Notes under the pieces: model-generated
Database searches by the model: none
Seen by the model: only the letters and a program-made list of their open reading frames with translations
Told to the model about the DNA's origin: nothing
From: JAKRSD01 sp964473995
Lineage (GTDB): Bacteria; Bacteroidota; Bacteroidia; CAIKAF01
Length of the DNA: 7,007 nt
Direction: 5' to 3'
Assembly (NCBI GenBank): GCA_964473995.1
Contig: CAYYRB010000088.1
Coordinates: 1-7,007, forward strand
Made by a program: the position numbers and the translations under genes
In this document: positions 1 to 6,316 of the stretch, piece after piece
Numbering within the stretch: position 1 is the first letter of the stretch
Layout of the letters: each line of letters starts with the position of its first letter

Positions 1-1
1 C

Positions 2-109
2 GATGGAGAGATGTTCTCCTGGTACGGCAGCCGCATGATGTTTGCCCCGGTATATCTGGAAAAGCTCATCAAGGATATCTTGCAGCCCATCGCATCTCCC
101 GTTTCCTGA
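2..109 (+). CDS. C-terminal end of an unrecognised protein (partial)
   Basis: An open frame runs in from the left edge and stops at TGA 107-109, giving the last 35 residues of a protein (starts DGEMFSWYGSRMMF, ends PIASPVS). Codon use matches the GC-rich third positions of the lipoprotein gene downstream, which supports a real coding end. An overlapping frame (1-135) is also open but reads as less protein-like. Too little is left to assign a family, and no catalytic motif is visible. It lies 64 bases upstream of the next gene on the same strand, but a promoter-like box in that gap suggests the next gene has its own transcription start. Confidence 0.55.
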   Translation, partial: DGEMFSWYGSRMMFAPVYLEKLIKDILQPIASPVS

Positions 110-152
110 TGGATAATGTACCCGCCGAACAATAACCACAGACCGGATTAGT

Positions 153-160
153 TATCTTTG
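153..160 (+). promoter_or_regulatory. Bacteroidota-type -7 box TATCTTTG upstream of the lipoprotein gene
   Basis: TATCTTTG is an exact match to the Bacteroidota -7 consensus TAnnTTTG. No good -33 TTTG is visible 19-21 bases further upstream. The box ends only 13 bases before the TTG start codon at 174, so the predicted transcript would have a leader of only a few bases. The same octamer occurs upstream of trhO on the other strand. Confidence 0.45.
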
Positions 161-173
161 TTTTTTACGTCAA

Positions 174-1631
174 TTGAATTCTCACCGCATCATATTCTTT
201 TTGGGCCTGTCCCTTGTTCTCCTTTGGGGCGGATGCTCGCGTGAACGATTCTCCACCGATCCCTCATTGCGTCTGGGCTATTCGCGTACCGATGTATTGT
301 TTGACAGCACCTTTACCCAGATAGGCACCACCACCGAGGTGTTCATGGTGCGTAACGCCACCGGCCGCGACCTGCTTATTGACCGCATTTTTCTGGCGGG
401 CGGCAGTCAGTCGCGCTACCGGCTCATTGCCGATGGAGAGGCCGGCCCCGTGGTGGAAGATTTGGAGATTGCCTCCGGCGACAGTTTGTACATTTTTGTG
501 GAATGTACCATAGATCCCACGGGCAGCAACGGCGATTTGTTTGTTACGGACAGCGTGCTCTTCTCCTACAACGGAAACCTTGATGCCGTGCGCCTTTTTG
601 CGGCGGGCGATGATGCCATTTATCTGTACCCCAACGATACGCTGAATCTCACCAATGGGGGCAAATTCGCCTATCGGCGGATATGCAACGAAACCTGGGT
701 GCCGGGCAAACCCTACGTGGTCATAGGCCGCGCCGTGGTTGATTCCGATTGCCGGCTCACCGTGATGCCGGGAACACAGGTGCATTTTTTTAAGGATGCC
801 GATTTATGGATTTTTAAGGATGCCTCATTTCAGGTGTTGGGCGAAAGTACCCAGCCCGTGTTGTTTACCGGAACCAACCGCATGCAGGATGACCGGGGAA
901 CGCCGGGCCAATGGAACGGCATCGTGATTTTTGAAGGAAAAACGGATCACCTCATCCGAAACGCCAAAATTCAGAATGCGGGAATAGGCCTCAACATGCA
1001 GCCGCTCAGCTTTTACGATGCAAGTTCGCCACGGCTCGTCACGTTGGAAAATGTGATCATTGAAAACATGACCTCGCTGGGTATTTATGCCCAAAACTTC
1101 AACCTGAATGCCACCAACCTGCGGGTTTCCAATTGCGGCATCGGCGGGGTGGCCTGTATTTTCGGCGGAAATTATGCCTTTACGCACTGCACGTTTGCCA
1201 ATTACTGGCCGGGACAGGGCCGCCCGTATCCTTCTCTGTTGGCCGGAAACGGATTCAACCGGAACGATACGCTTTATGCCAACGACCTTTCGCTGCGCGT
1301 GTATAACTCCGTGATTACGGGCAGTCAGGTGAATGAATTGGTTTTGGACAGCGTAGGAGGTTCCCTGTTCGATTATCGTTTCGATCATTGCGCCATCACG
1401 GTGGACAGCCGTTTTGTGGCGCCTGCCGATAAATTTCCCGGTGTGCTGAGGAATGCGGCTCCCGCCTTTTCAGGGCCGTTCTGGAACGATTACCGCCTCT
1501 CGGAAAATTCGCCCCTGCGCAACCGGGGAAACCTGTCCGTTACGCAGCAGAATCCGAAGGTGTGGTTCGATTTGGAAGGCAAGAACAGACTGCTGGACGG
1601 AAAGCCCGACCTGGGCGCGTTTGAGCGTTAA
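174..1631 (+). CDS. Lipoprotein with N-terminal Ig-like domain and right-handed parallel beta-helix
   Basis: The 485-residue product starts with a lipoprotein signal peptide: a short basic n-region (MNSHR), a hydrophobic stretch, then LLWGGC with the lipidated cysteine at residue 21. The start is TTG. No ATG or GTG lies in frame between it and the upstream stop at 114-116, and the next methionine would remove the signal peptide. Residues about 30-150 look like a beta-sandwich of the kind found in front of Bacteroidota surface proteins (repeated D-S-x-F/Y strands, a run ending LFAAGDDA). Residues about 155-430 contain short repeating strands (VTLENVIIENMTSLGIYAQ, LRVSNCGIGGV) typical of a right-handed parallel beta-helix. 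The C-terminus SPLRNRG...KPDLGAFER is the usual closing motif of such helices. It is probably anchored in the outer membrane. Ligand or substrate cannot be read from the sequence; some relatives are polysaccharide-active, others merely adhesive. No enzyme active site was recognised. Confidence 0.85.
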   Translation: MNSHRIIFFLGLSLVLLWGGCSRERFSTDPSLRLGYSRTDVLFDSTFTQIGTTTEVFMVRNATGRDLLIDRIFLAGGSQSRYRLIADGEAGPVVEDLEIASGDSLYIFVECTIDPTGSNGDLFVTDSVLFSYNGNLDAVRLFAAGDDAIYLYPNDTLNLTNGGKFAYRRICNETWVPGKPYVVIGRAVVDSDCRLTVMPGTQVHFFKDADLWIFKDASFQVLGESTQPVLFTGTNRMQDDRGTPGQWNGIVIFEGKTDHLIRNAKIQNAGIGLNMQPLSFYDASSPRLVTLENVIIENMTSLGIYAQNFNLNATNLRVSNCGIGGVACIFGGNYAFTHCTFANYWPGQGRPYPSLLAGNGFNRNDTLYANDLSLRVYNSVITGSQVNELVLDSVGGSLFDYRFDHCAITVDSRFVAPADKFPGVLRNAAPAFSGPFWNDYRLSENSPLRNRGNLSVTQQNPKVWFDLEGKNRLLDGKPDLGAFER

Positions 1632-1653
1632 TTCCACAAGCTGATTTTCATCC

Positions 1654-1680
1654 GGCGAAAGCGAATAACCGCCTTTTTTT
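1654..1680 (+). terminator. Weak possible intrinsic terminator of the lipoprotein gene
   Basis: GGCG (1654-1657) can pair with CGCC (1670-1673), followed directly by seven T (1674-1680). The stem is only 4 bp with a 12-base loop, so it is weak. Its place between convergent genes, 23 bases after the lipoprotein stop, makes a terminator role plausible on the plus strand. No matching T-run serves trhO on the minus strand. Confidence 0.3.
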
Positions 1681-1701
1681 CTATATAATGGATGGCTGTG
1701 C

Positions 1702-2730
1702 TTAATCCGCTTTCGTGCGTTTTCGTTTCAGGCTTTTGCCGTGCACCATTTGGCCTTTGTCAATTCCTTTGCGCAGTTCTTTTTGTATTTCTTCGGGAAG
1801 CTGTATCGTCGCATGACAGGCCTCGCTGCAACACCCCGTATATTTTTCCGCACAGGAAGCGCACTGGATGAATAACAGATGGCACCCGTCGTTTTTGCAG
1901 TTGGTGTGCGTATCGCAGGGCTCTCCGCACTGATGGCAGTTGGCGATGATGTCCTCGGAAATGCGCTCTCCCAGGCGGTCGTCAAACACGAAGTTTTTTC
2001 CGATAAATTTATTTTCCAGCCCTTTTTCGCGCACGTTGTTCACGTAGTGAATGATGCCGCCTTCCAGGTGATACACCTCTTTAAATCCTTTATAACGGAA
2101 GTATGCGCTCGCTTTTTCGCAGCGGATGCCGCCCGTGCAGTACATCACCACGGGTTTGTCCTCTTTGCCTTTGAGCATATCCAAGGCCATGGGCAGCTGT
2201 TCGCGAAACGTATCGGACGGAATTTCGATGGCCTGTTTAAAATGGCCCACTTCATATTCGTAATGATTCCGCATATCAATCACGATGGTGTCGGGATTGT
2301 CGGTGAAGGCGTTAAATTCTTCGGCTTTCAGGTATTTTCCGTTGTTATGTACGTCGAATTGTTCGTCTTCGATGCCGTCGGCCACAATTTTGTGGCGCAC
2401 TTTAATTTTCAGTTTCAGGAACGAGGTACCCGATTCGTCGGCTGCCGTATTCAGGCGCAGTCCGTTCATGGGCGGAAACTGATACAGGTAGTTACGTAAA
2501 TCTTCAAAATGACTCTGCGGTACGCTGCACTGCGCATTGATGCCTTCCGTGGCCACAAAAATCCGGCCCAGCACGCGCATTTCGGTCAATGCGGCAAACA
2601 GTTCGTCGCGGAAAGCTTGTGGATTTTCTATGGGGTGATACGAATAAAACGAAACCGTGATACGGGGTTCTGTTTCGGCGGCTACACGTGCAGCCAACTC
2701 TTCTTTGGAGAGCAGATTATATAATCTCAT
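1702..2730 (-). CDS. trhO: TrhO, rhodanese-type tRNA U34 hydroxylase (YceA family)
   Basis: The 342-residue product matches the TrhO/YceA architecture and its usual length of about 350. The N-terminal ferredoxin-like domain (residues about 20-115) contains GRIFVATEGINAQCSVP. The rhodanese domain (about 145-240) has DMRNHYEYEVGHF and the active loop CTGGIRCEKA, with Cys198 as the rhodanese catalytic position and Cys204 nearby. The C-terminal region (265-305) carries ten cysteines, including CHQCGEPC, CASC and CCSEAC, and is probably a metal-binding module. In characterised bacteria TrhO performs the oxygen-dependent hydroxylation of uridine 34 in certain tRNAs to 5-hydroxyuridine, the precursor of cmo5U and mcmo5U wobble modifications. 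Start ATG (2728-2730) gives MRLYNLLSKEE. The gene is divergent from alkB across a 96-base gap holding a promoter-like -7 box. The basic tail (KSLKRKRTKAD) would suit RNA binding. Confidence 0.95.
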   Translation of the reverse strand: MRLYNLLSKEELAARVAAETEPRITVSFYSYHPIENPQAFRDELFAALTEMRVLGRIFVATEGINAQCSVPQSHFEDLRNYLYQFPPMNGLRLNTAADESGTSFLKLKIKVRHKIVADGIEDEQFDVHNNGKYLKAEEFNAFTDNPDTIVIDMRNHYEYEVGHFKQAIEIPSDTFREQLPMALDMLKGKEDKPVVMYCTGGIRCEKASAYFRYKGFKEVYHLEGGIIHYVNNVREKGLENKFIGKNFVFDDRLGERISEDIIANCHQCGEPCDTHTNCKNDGCHLLFIQCASCAEKYTGCCSEACHATIQLPEEIQKELRKGIDKGQMVHGKSLKRKRTKAD

Positions 2731-2774
2731 ACGTGGTGTTTTGTCCCGCTTGCCTGGCAGGTAAGTTCACGCGG

Positions 2775-2782
2775 CAAAGATA
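2775..2782 (-). promoter_or_regulatory. -7 box TATCTTTG of the trhO promoter
   Basis: Read on the minus strand the bases are TATCTTTG, a full match to TAnnTTTG. A T-run at 2802-2806 (TTTTT on the minus strand) sits about 18-20 bases upstream and may serve as a degenerate -33 element. The box lies 44 bases before the trhO ATG, leaving a leader of roughly 35-40 bases. Confidence 0.5.
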
Positions 2783-2826
2783 AGGCTAATGCAGGAATTC
2801 GAAAAATAGTGTGTATTTTTAGCTCC

Positions 2827-3420
2827 ATGCTGTTTCCCGAAGATCGGTTTACCGTAAATGAACATGGAGGCGAATGGTGGTATGTACCCCATTTTTTCGA
2901 TGAACCGGAATCAGATCGGTTATTTCGAAATCTGTACGCACAGCTTGCCTGGAAAGAAGAGCCCATACGCCTGTTCGGCAAATGGATGATGCAGCCCCGG
3001 CTCACGGCCTTATACGGAGATAAAAAATATACCTATTCCGGTCGGGAAATGCATCCGCTGCCCTGGACCTCCGACTTGGTGTACATCAAAGAAAAGGTAG
3101 AACAACATACGGGCAGCCGCTTCAATGCCGTGTTATGCAATTTATACCGAAACGGGGCGGACAGCATGGGCTGGCACAGCGATGACGAGAAAGAGTTGGG
3201 CCCAAACCCTGTGATTGCTTCGCTCAGCTTGGGTGCGGTGCGAAAATTCAAATTAAAACATAAATATAACACCGATATTCCGGTGCATAAATTGGCCTTG
3301 GGCAAAGGCTCTTTGCTCACCATGAAAGGAACTACACAGCACCATTGGAAACATGAAATTCCTAAAGAGCCGGGCGTTACGGCTCCCAGAATCAACCTGA
3401 CGTTTCGGTATATTTTATAA
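2827..3420 (+). CDS. alkB: AlkB-like Fe(II)/2-oxoglutarate-dependent nucleic acid demethylase
   Basis: The 197-residue product from ATG 2827 closely follows the bacterial ALKBH2/3-like AlkB pattern. The frame can be extended upstream to a GTG at 2809, but that would add six unconserved residues, so the ATG is preferred. Seen: QPRLTALYGD (56-65, nucleotide-recognition lid); NAVLCNLYRNGADSMGWHSDDE with iron ligands His117 and Asp119; SLSLGAVRKFKLKHK (core strands); WKHEIPK with His176 as the third iron ligand; and RINLTFR with Arg188 and Arg194, where 2-oxoglutarate is held. All catalytic residues are present, so the enzyme should be active. Known relatives oxidatively remove methyl groups from 1-methyladenine and 3-methylcytosine in DNA or RNA, using O2 and 2-oxoglutarate and releasing formaldehyde. 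The gene is divergent from trhO. Its stop abuts the edge of the AT-rich cassette region, so it is probably the last chromosomal gene before that insertion. Confidence 0.93.
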   Translation: MLFPEDRFTVNEHGGEWWYVPHFFDEPESDRLFRNLYAQLAWKEEPIRLFGKWMMQPRLTALYGDKKYTYSGREMHPLPWTSDLVYIKEKVEQHTGSRFNAVLCNLYRNGADSMGWHSDDEKELGPNPVIASLSLGAVRKFKLKHKYNTDIPVHKLALGKGSLLTMKGTTQHHWKHEIPKEPGVTAPRINLTFRYIL

Positions 3421-3422
3421 GA

Positions 3423-3440
3423 AAACCGGCATAACGGTTT
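3423..3440 (+). terminator. Hairpin immediately after alkB, possible terminator
   Basis: AAACCG (3423-3428) and CGGTTT (3435-3440) form a perfect 6 bp stem around GCATAA, two bases after the alkB stop codon. Only a short, broken T-rich tail follows, so termination would be weak. The right arm overlaps the TAACGG end of the palindromic site beside it, so the hairpin may be a by-product of that site's junction with the chromosome. Confidence 0.3.
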
Positions 3441-3562
3441 GCATGTTTACCGAAGTTGCCGCCTTACTTGCACTGTCCAAGTCAACAAGCAACCAAGCCA
3501 AATGTATGCAACCAAGCTCAAACTGGCAACTTACCCGGCAATTTTGGCAACACGCTGTTCGC
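3429..3562 (-). repeat. attC-like palindromic site A, 3' of the Fic gene
   Basis: This is a 134 bp imperfect palindrome between the alkB stop and the Fic stop. Outer ends on the plus strand are GCATAACGG (3429-3437) and GTTCGC (3557-3562), degenerate forms of the GCTAACGG / GTTAGC ends of the sites further right. Inner arms pair well: AAGTTGCC (3453-3460) with GGCAACTT (3525-3532), then CCG (3450-3452) with CGG (3536-3538) across a 3-base bulge. Read on the minus strand it begins 8 bases after the Fic stop and ends in AACCGTTATGCC at the chromosome boundary. Degenerate outer cores would suit the last, least active site in a cassette array. Confidence 0.55.
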
Positions 3563-3570
3563 AACAGTAT

Positions 3571-4524
3571 TTATTTCACAATGTACTTAGTTTTGTTCAG
3601 CTGTCCGGTACTTCTAAATAAGTTCAATTCAATTCCTTTTTTAAGATCTCGACTCGCAGTAGCTGAAGAAATATCCTTAAATACATTCATGTAGTCTTTT
3701 CGAGTGAATTCCCGAAATCCTTGATTTAAAAAATACTCCAGCCTGTCGATGTCCTTTAGTATTCTATTATTATAATTAAGCAATTGAGTCAATGATTTTT
3801 CTATCACTCCTAACATATACTCAATAAAAGGAGTTGATTTTCCTGATTTGTCACTCATTGAAAGCGATTTATAATATTCATCCTGTGTAGCGCTGATCAA
3901 TGTTTCAAAAGGCAAGTATTCGAAAATAGTATAATCCTTTATTAGAATAACTGCTTGCCATAATCTTCCCATTCTGCCATTACCATCTATGAATGGATGT
4001 ATAAATTCCATTTCATAATGAAAGACACAACTTTTTATTAAAGTGAGTTCCTGGTCATCTTTTAAATACTCGAACAAGTCTTTCATTAAATATGGTACAT
4101 TCTGAAATGGAGGTGCCACATGTTCGATATCATTACCTTTCACGATACCAACACTTTGATTCCTATATTTCCCTGCATTTAAAATTAAGCCTTTCATTAA
4201 TGAGGAATGAGCTTTTAGAAAATCTTTTTCCGAGTAATATTTATATGTGTTTAATTCATTGTAGACTTTGATTGCATTTAAAACTTCTAACACATCCTTT
4301 TCTGGTCCAACGACTCTCTTGTTCTCAATCAATGCAGTAATTTGTTCTTCTGTTAAGGTATTACCTTCGATTTGCAAAGAAGATTGAATTGTTTTAATTC
4401 TATTCTGCTTACGCAATTGCGGAGATTGCTTACTTAGATAGTTTGCGTTGACTTCTCCAATTTTCTCAGAGATAGAACTTATGAGCTTTAAAATCTTTGG
4501 AGTAATGTCATAAGGAGGCTTCAT
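3571..4524 (-). CDS. Class II Fic-domain protein, probable AMPylase with C-terminal winged helix
   Basis: The product has 317 residues from ATG 4522-4524 (MKPPYDITPKIL). An in-frame ATG at 4534-4536 would add MILS, but it lies only about 4 bases from the predicted transcription start and inside a palindrome, so the downstream start is preferred. The Fic core HPFIDGNGRMGR (176-187) contains every catalytic residue: His176, Phe178, Asp180, Asn182, Arg184 and Arg187. Upstream, S49-LQI-E53-G54 matches the inhibitory motif (S/T)xxxE(G/N) placed N-terminally, which defines class II, self-inhibited Fic proteins. Residues about 250-317 look like a winged helix (ISSATASRDLKKGIELN, then a basic wing), suggesting DNA or protein binding. 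Fic enzymes typically transfer AMP from ATP to a hydroxyl on a target protein; the target here is unknown. It is the last of three AT-rich minus-strand genes and has its own promoter, unlike its neighbours. It could act alone as a regulator or toxin-like modifier; no separate antitoxin is seen. Confidence 0.92.
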   Translation of the reverse strand: MKPPYDITPKILKLISSISEKIGEVNANYLSKQSPQLRKQNRIKTIQSSLQIEGNTLTEEQITALIENKRVVGPEKDVLEVLNAIKVYNELNTYKYYSEKDFLKAHSSLMKGLILNAGKYRNQSVGIVKGNDIEHVAPPFQNVPYLMKDLFEYLKDDQELTLIKSCVFHYEMEFIHPFIDGNGRMGRLWQAVILIKDYTIFEYLPFETLISATQDEYYKSLSMSDKSGKSTPFIEYMLGVIEKSLTQLLNYNNRILKDIDRLEYFLNQGFREFTRKDYMNVFKDISSATASRDLKKGIELNLFRSTGQLNKTKYIVK

Positions 4525-4550
4525 TGATAATATCATTTGATACTATCAAA
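4525..4550. promoter_or_regulatory. Tandem palindromic operator-like sites at the Fic promoter
   Basis: Two perfect palindromes stand side by side: TGATAATATCA (4525-4535) and TTTGATACTATCAAA (4536-4550). Both contain TGATA-n-TATCA, with centres 13 bases apart. The second overlaps the -7 box of the Fic promoter and the presumed start of transcription. The first ends directly before the preferred ATG. This is the position expected for a repressor binding as tandem dimers. The winged helix at the C-terminus of the Fic protein is a candidate binder, but that is inference. Confidence 0.5.
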
Positions 4551-4578
4551 GGTATGTTACTTTACTTGTATCTCCAAA
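4547..4578 (-). promoter_or_regulatory. Promoter of the Fic gene (TTTG - 20 bases - TACCTTTG)
   Basis: On the minus strand, TTTG (4578 to 4575) is followed after 20 bases by TACCTTTG (4554 to 4547). Both elements match the Bacteroidota consensus (-33 TTTG, -7 TAnnTTTG) exactly and at normal spacing. This is the best promoter in the window. Transcription would start near 4540, leaving about 16 bases before the ATG at 4524. Confidence 0.6.
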
Positions 4579-4588
4579 AAATATTGTT

Positions 4589-4718
4589 GCTAACGGTTTT
4601 CGGCTGCAAGAAGTTGGCGATTTCGGAGCACAAAACTGTCAATACACCACAAAAGTTGATGCGAGGTAGAATGTTCCATTAACCACGTCACCCGCCATTG
4701 TGCCAAACGCCTGTTAGC
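4589..4718 (-). repeat. attC-like palindromic site B, 3' of the GNAT gene
   Basis: This is a 130 bp imperfect palindrome filling most of the gap between the Fic and GNAT genes. Its plus-strand ends are GCTAAC (4589-4594) and GTTAGC (4713-4718), exact complements. Inner arms include TGGCG (4615-4619) with CGCCA (4693-4697), then CAA/TTG and GGC/GCC pairs separated by small bulges. Read on the minus strand it starts 14 bases after the GNAT stop as GCTAACAGGCGTTTGGC and ends in AAACCGTTAGC. This resembles the CTAACA...CGTT and CGTTAG ends of integron attC sites. It ends 64 bases before the Fic ATG. Confidence 0.6.
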
Positions 4719-4732
4719 GGTAGTTATTCTTT

Positions 4733-5326
4733 TCATAGTTTCTTAACCATTGTCGTAACGCCACCAACACCAATTAGTTTATAAATAAATTTGGGCGTTT
4801 TGCGATATTTTGTCGGCACAAACCCAATATTTTCATAAAGTTTTTTTGCCTTCGGGTTCTCGTCTATTACGTCTAATTTAATTGAAGTCATTTTACTTTG
4901 AATTGAAAACTTCTCAAGTTCTATAAAAAGTTGTTTTCCAATTCCACGCCCTCTATCTCCTTCCTTTACAGCAATTCCGTCCATTAGAAGTTGACTTTTA
5001 TTATCTGGCTTTCTGTAGAAAATTGCCGCTAAAACTACATATTTTAAAGTCCCTTTTATAATTCCATATTTCGAAACAAAAATCTTGAGCTTAATGTCAG
5101 TTAGTGAAATACTGTCAACCTGAAATCCTGATATTCCTAACAATTCATTGTCTGCGGATATTGCAGAAATACCTCTTTGGATATTAATTCCGTCTTTCAA
5201 TAGTTGTGTTACCTCTTCTGGACTGCCTAAAATTTTTAAGAATTTTGTCTGAAAAGCAATTGCATAAAGTCTTGCGGCATCTTCTTTATGTTCTGTCTGT
5301 ATTCCTAATTGTGTTGTAAAGTCCAT
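4733..5326 (-). CDS. GNAT-family N-acetyltransferase
   Basis: The 197-residue product has a C-terminal GNAT fold (residues about 60-175). Motif A is seen as GIAVKEGDRGRGIGKQL, with the acetyl-CoA pyrophosphate loop R125-G-R-G128-I-G130. The following LDVIDENPKAKKLYENIGF is the usual motif B region, with Asn157 and Tyr164 where cofactor contact and the catalytic acid are often found. The first 60 residues fit no pattern I recognise and may form the acceptor site. The tail GVTTMVKKL is a common ending in Bacteroidota homologues. It should transfer an acetyl group from acetyl-CoA to an amine; the substrate cannot be deduced, and drug, peptide or protein acceptors are all possible. The start ATG 5324-5326 has no TAnnTTTG box before it and only about 40 bases separate it from the palindrome upstream, so expression may depend on read-through. 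Acetyltransferases are among the commonest integron cassette genes. Confidence 0.88.
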   Translation of the reverse strand: MDFTTQLGIQTEHKEDAARLYAIAFQTKFLKILGSPEEVTQLLKDGINIQRGISAISADNELLGISGFQVDSISLTDIKLKIFVSKYGIIKGTLKYVVLAAIFYRKPDNKSQLLMDGIAVKEGDRGRGIGKQLFIELEKFSIQSKMTSIKLDVIDENPKAKKLYENIGFVPTKYRKTPKFIYKLIGVGGVTTMVKKL

Positions 5327-5360
5327 TTTTTACATTTCAATGTTTGTAGAGTGGCTGTCA

Positions 5361-5379
5361 TAATTACCGCTAACGGTTT
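5361..5379. repeat. 19 bp direct repeat, copy 1 (end of site C)
   Basis: TAATTACCGCTAACGGTTT occurs here and again, identically, at 6298-6316. It spans the outer core of the palindromic site and eight bases outside it, on the side leading into the GNAT gene. Confidence 0.85.
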
Positions 5380-5547
5380 CGGGATTGTGCAGTAGCTGAA
5401 TTAAAAGCGACTACCTGTCCCAGATGATAAAGTTAATTAAAAGCACCAAAGTTCCCGGCTTGAAAAAATGATGGGCGAAGCCCAACCTTAAAAATATTCA
5501 AGCCAACTTGCACTTCCCCAGCTATTGCACAAGACCGTTGTTAGCGG
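5367..5547 (-). repeat. attC-like palindromic site C, 3' of the secreted-protein gene
   Basis: This 181 bp element is the best-formed palindrome in the window. Its outer ends are CCGCTAAC (5367-5374) and GTTAGCGG (5540-5547), exact complements. The next arms, TTGTGCAGTAGCTG (5385-5398) and CAGCTATTGCACAA (5519-5532), pair at 13 of 14 positions. Further in, GGCTTGAA (5457-5464) pairs perfectly with TTCAAGCC (5497-5504), and TGGGC-gaa-GCCCA (5472-5484) closes the tip. Read on the minus strand it starts 37 bases after the stop of the secreted-protein gene and ends AAACCGTTAGCGG, about 40 bases before the GNAT start. At 181 bp it is longer than most described attC sites. Confidence 0.65.
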
Positions 5548-5584
5548 TTCGTTGTTTTTTTCTTTTGTAGCTGTCCGCTCATTT

Positions 5585-6235
5585 TTATTTCTGTTTAATA
5601 ATTAGAGATTTTTCAGGCACTGTCTTATGATTTACAGGATAATTTAACACGACAACTCTCTTTGCCTCATCTGCTTCATTCAAAGTTAAATGCTCCAACT
5701 GTACACCATCAGTGAATAATAACTGTCCGTCAATACTAATAATTAAATATTCTTCTCTATTTTTCAATTCAACATTTTCTCCACTACCATTCCAATCCCG
5801 ATAATATTCTAATGTTTCATTTGGCTTTATCATTGTTAAAGAATCCTCTTTAAACTTCTTAAATATTTTAGTTGTGTCAATTGACTTGTCGGGTATGATT
5901 TGTATTTCATTAATAACCTCTATATATGGTTTCTTATAAAATCCCCATTGATTCGGATAAATAACTTTCCAATAATTTGTAAGGTCAAGCCCAATAGTTT
6001 TATTACTAATATTCTTTAAAGTAAATTTCAAAAGAAAGTTGTTATTTGTTATGGAATGAAATATTGTTTTTTCTGCATATACTTCAACAAGTTGCCCTTT
6101 GTATATTAAATGTTCAGATGTCGTGTCAATTTGCGTAATTGTCACAGAGTTTTGGTTGCTTTTAATGTTATTACTTGTCTGTCCGCTACTTGCTGTTAGA
6201 GTTGCTCCAAATAAAATTGTCAAAAAAGTTTTCAT
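5585..6235 (-). CDS. Secreted protein of unknown family, probable beta-sandwich
   Basis: I do not recognise the family. From ATG 6233-6235 the product has 216 residues and starts with a clear Sec signal peptide (MKTFLTILFGATLTASSG), probably cut before Gln19, as is frequent in Bacteroidota. An upstream in-frame ATG (6242-6244) would only add MIT. There is no cysteine anywhere, so it is not a lipoprotein and has no disulphides. The mature part is rich in Ile, Asn, Lys and Thr, and the spacing in FLLKFTLKNISNKTIGLDL and MIKPNETLEYYRDW is typical of an Ig-like beta-sandwich found in many small extracellular proteins. No catalytic motif is visible. It is probably periplasmic or exported. The gene is AT-rich, shares direction with the GNAT and Fic genes, lies between two palindromic sites, and has no TAnnTTTG box upstream. 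A role in the cell surface or stress is possible but not shown. Confidence 0.75.
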   Translation of the reverse strand: MKTFLTILFGATLTASSGQTSNNIKSNQNSVTITQIDTTSEHLIYKGQLVEVYAEKTIFHSITNNNFLLKFTLKNISNKTIGLDLTNYWKVIYPNQWGFYKKPYIEVINEIQIIPDKSIDTTKIFKKFKEDSLTMIKPNETLEYYRDWNGSGENVELKNREEYLIISIDGQLLFTDGVQLEHLTLNEADEAKRVVVLNYPVNHKTVPEKSLIIKQK

Positions 6236-6297
6236 AGTAATCATATTTTATGTTTTAGATATGATGCTTAAGTTTCGTAAATTCCATAGTCTTTTTG

Positions 6298-6316
6298 TAA
6301 TTACCGCTAACGGTTT
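6298..6316. repeat. 19 bp direct repeat, copy 2 (end of site D)
   Basis: Identical to TAATTACCGCTAACGGTTT at 5361-5379, in the same orientation. It marks the boundary between the fourth palindromic site and the leader of the secreted-protein gene. Confidence 0.85.

Noticed and set aside
1..135. Second open frame overlapping the partial gene at the left edge
   Set aside because: Its residue composition is less protein-like than the frame ending at 109, and it overlaps that frame completely.
264..1388. Long open frames antisense to the lipoprotein gene
   Set aside because: Shadows of a GC-rich gene: no recognisable domains, while the plus-strand frame has a signal peptide and a beta-helix ending.
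2814..2821. TATTTTTA as an alkB -7 box
   Set aside because: Only seven of eight consensus positions, no -33 element, and it would leave about no leader before the ATG at 2827.
2809..2826. GTG start for alkB six codons upstream
   Set aside because: The added residues (MCIFSS) resemble nothing in the family, and the ATG at 2827 starts the normal N-terminus.
3439..3694. Small plus-strand frames over site A and the Fic 3' end
   Set aside because: They run across the palindrome and antisense to the Fic winged helix, with no protein-like features.
3429..5547. CRISPR array as explanation of the recurring palindromes
   Set aside because: The repeats are 130-181 bp, dissimilar inside, separated by genes rather than short spacers, and no cas gene is present.
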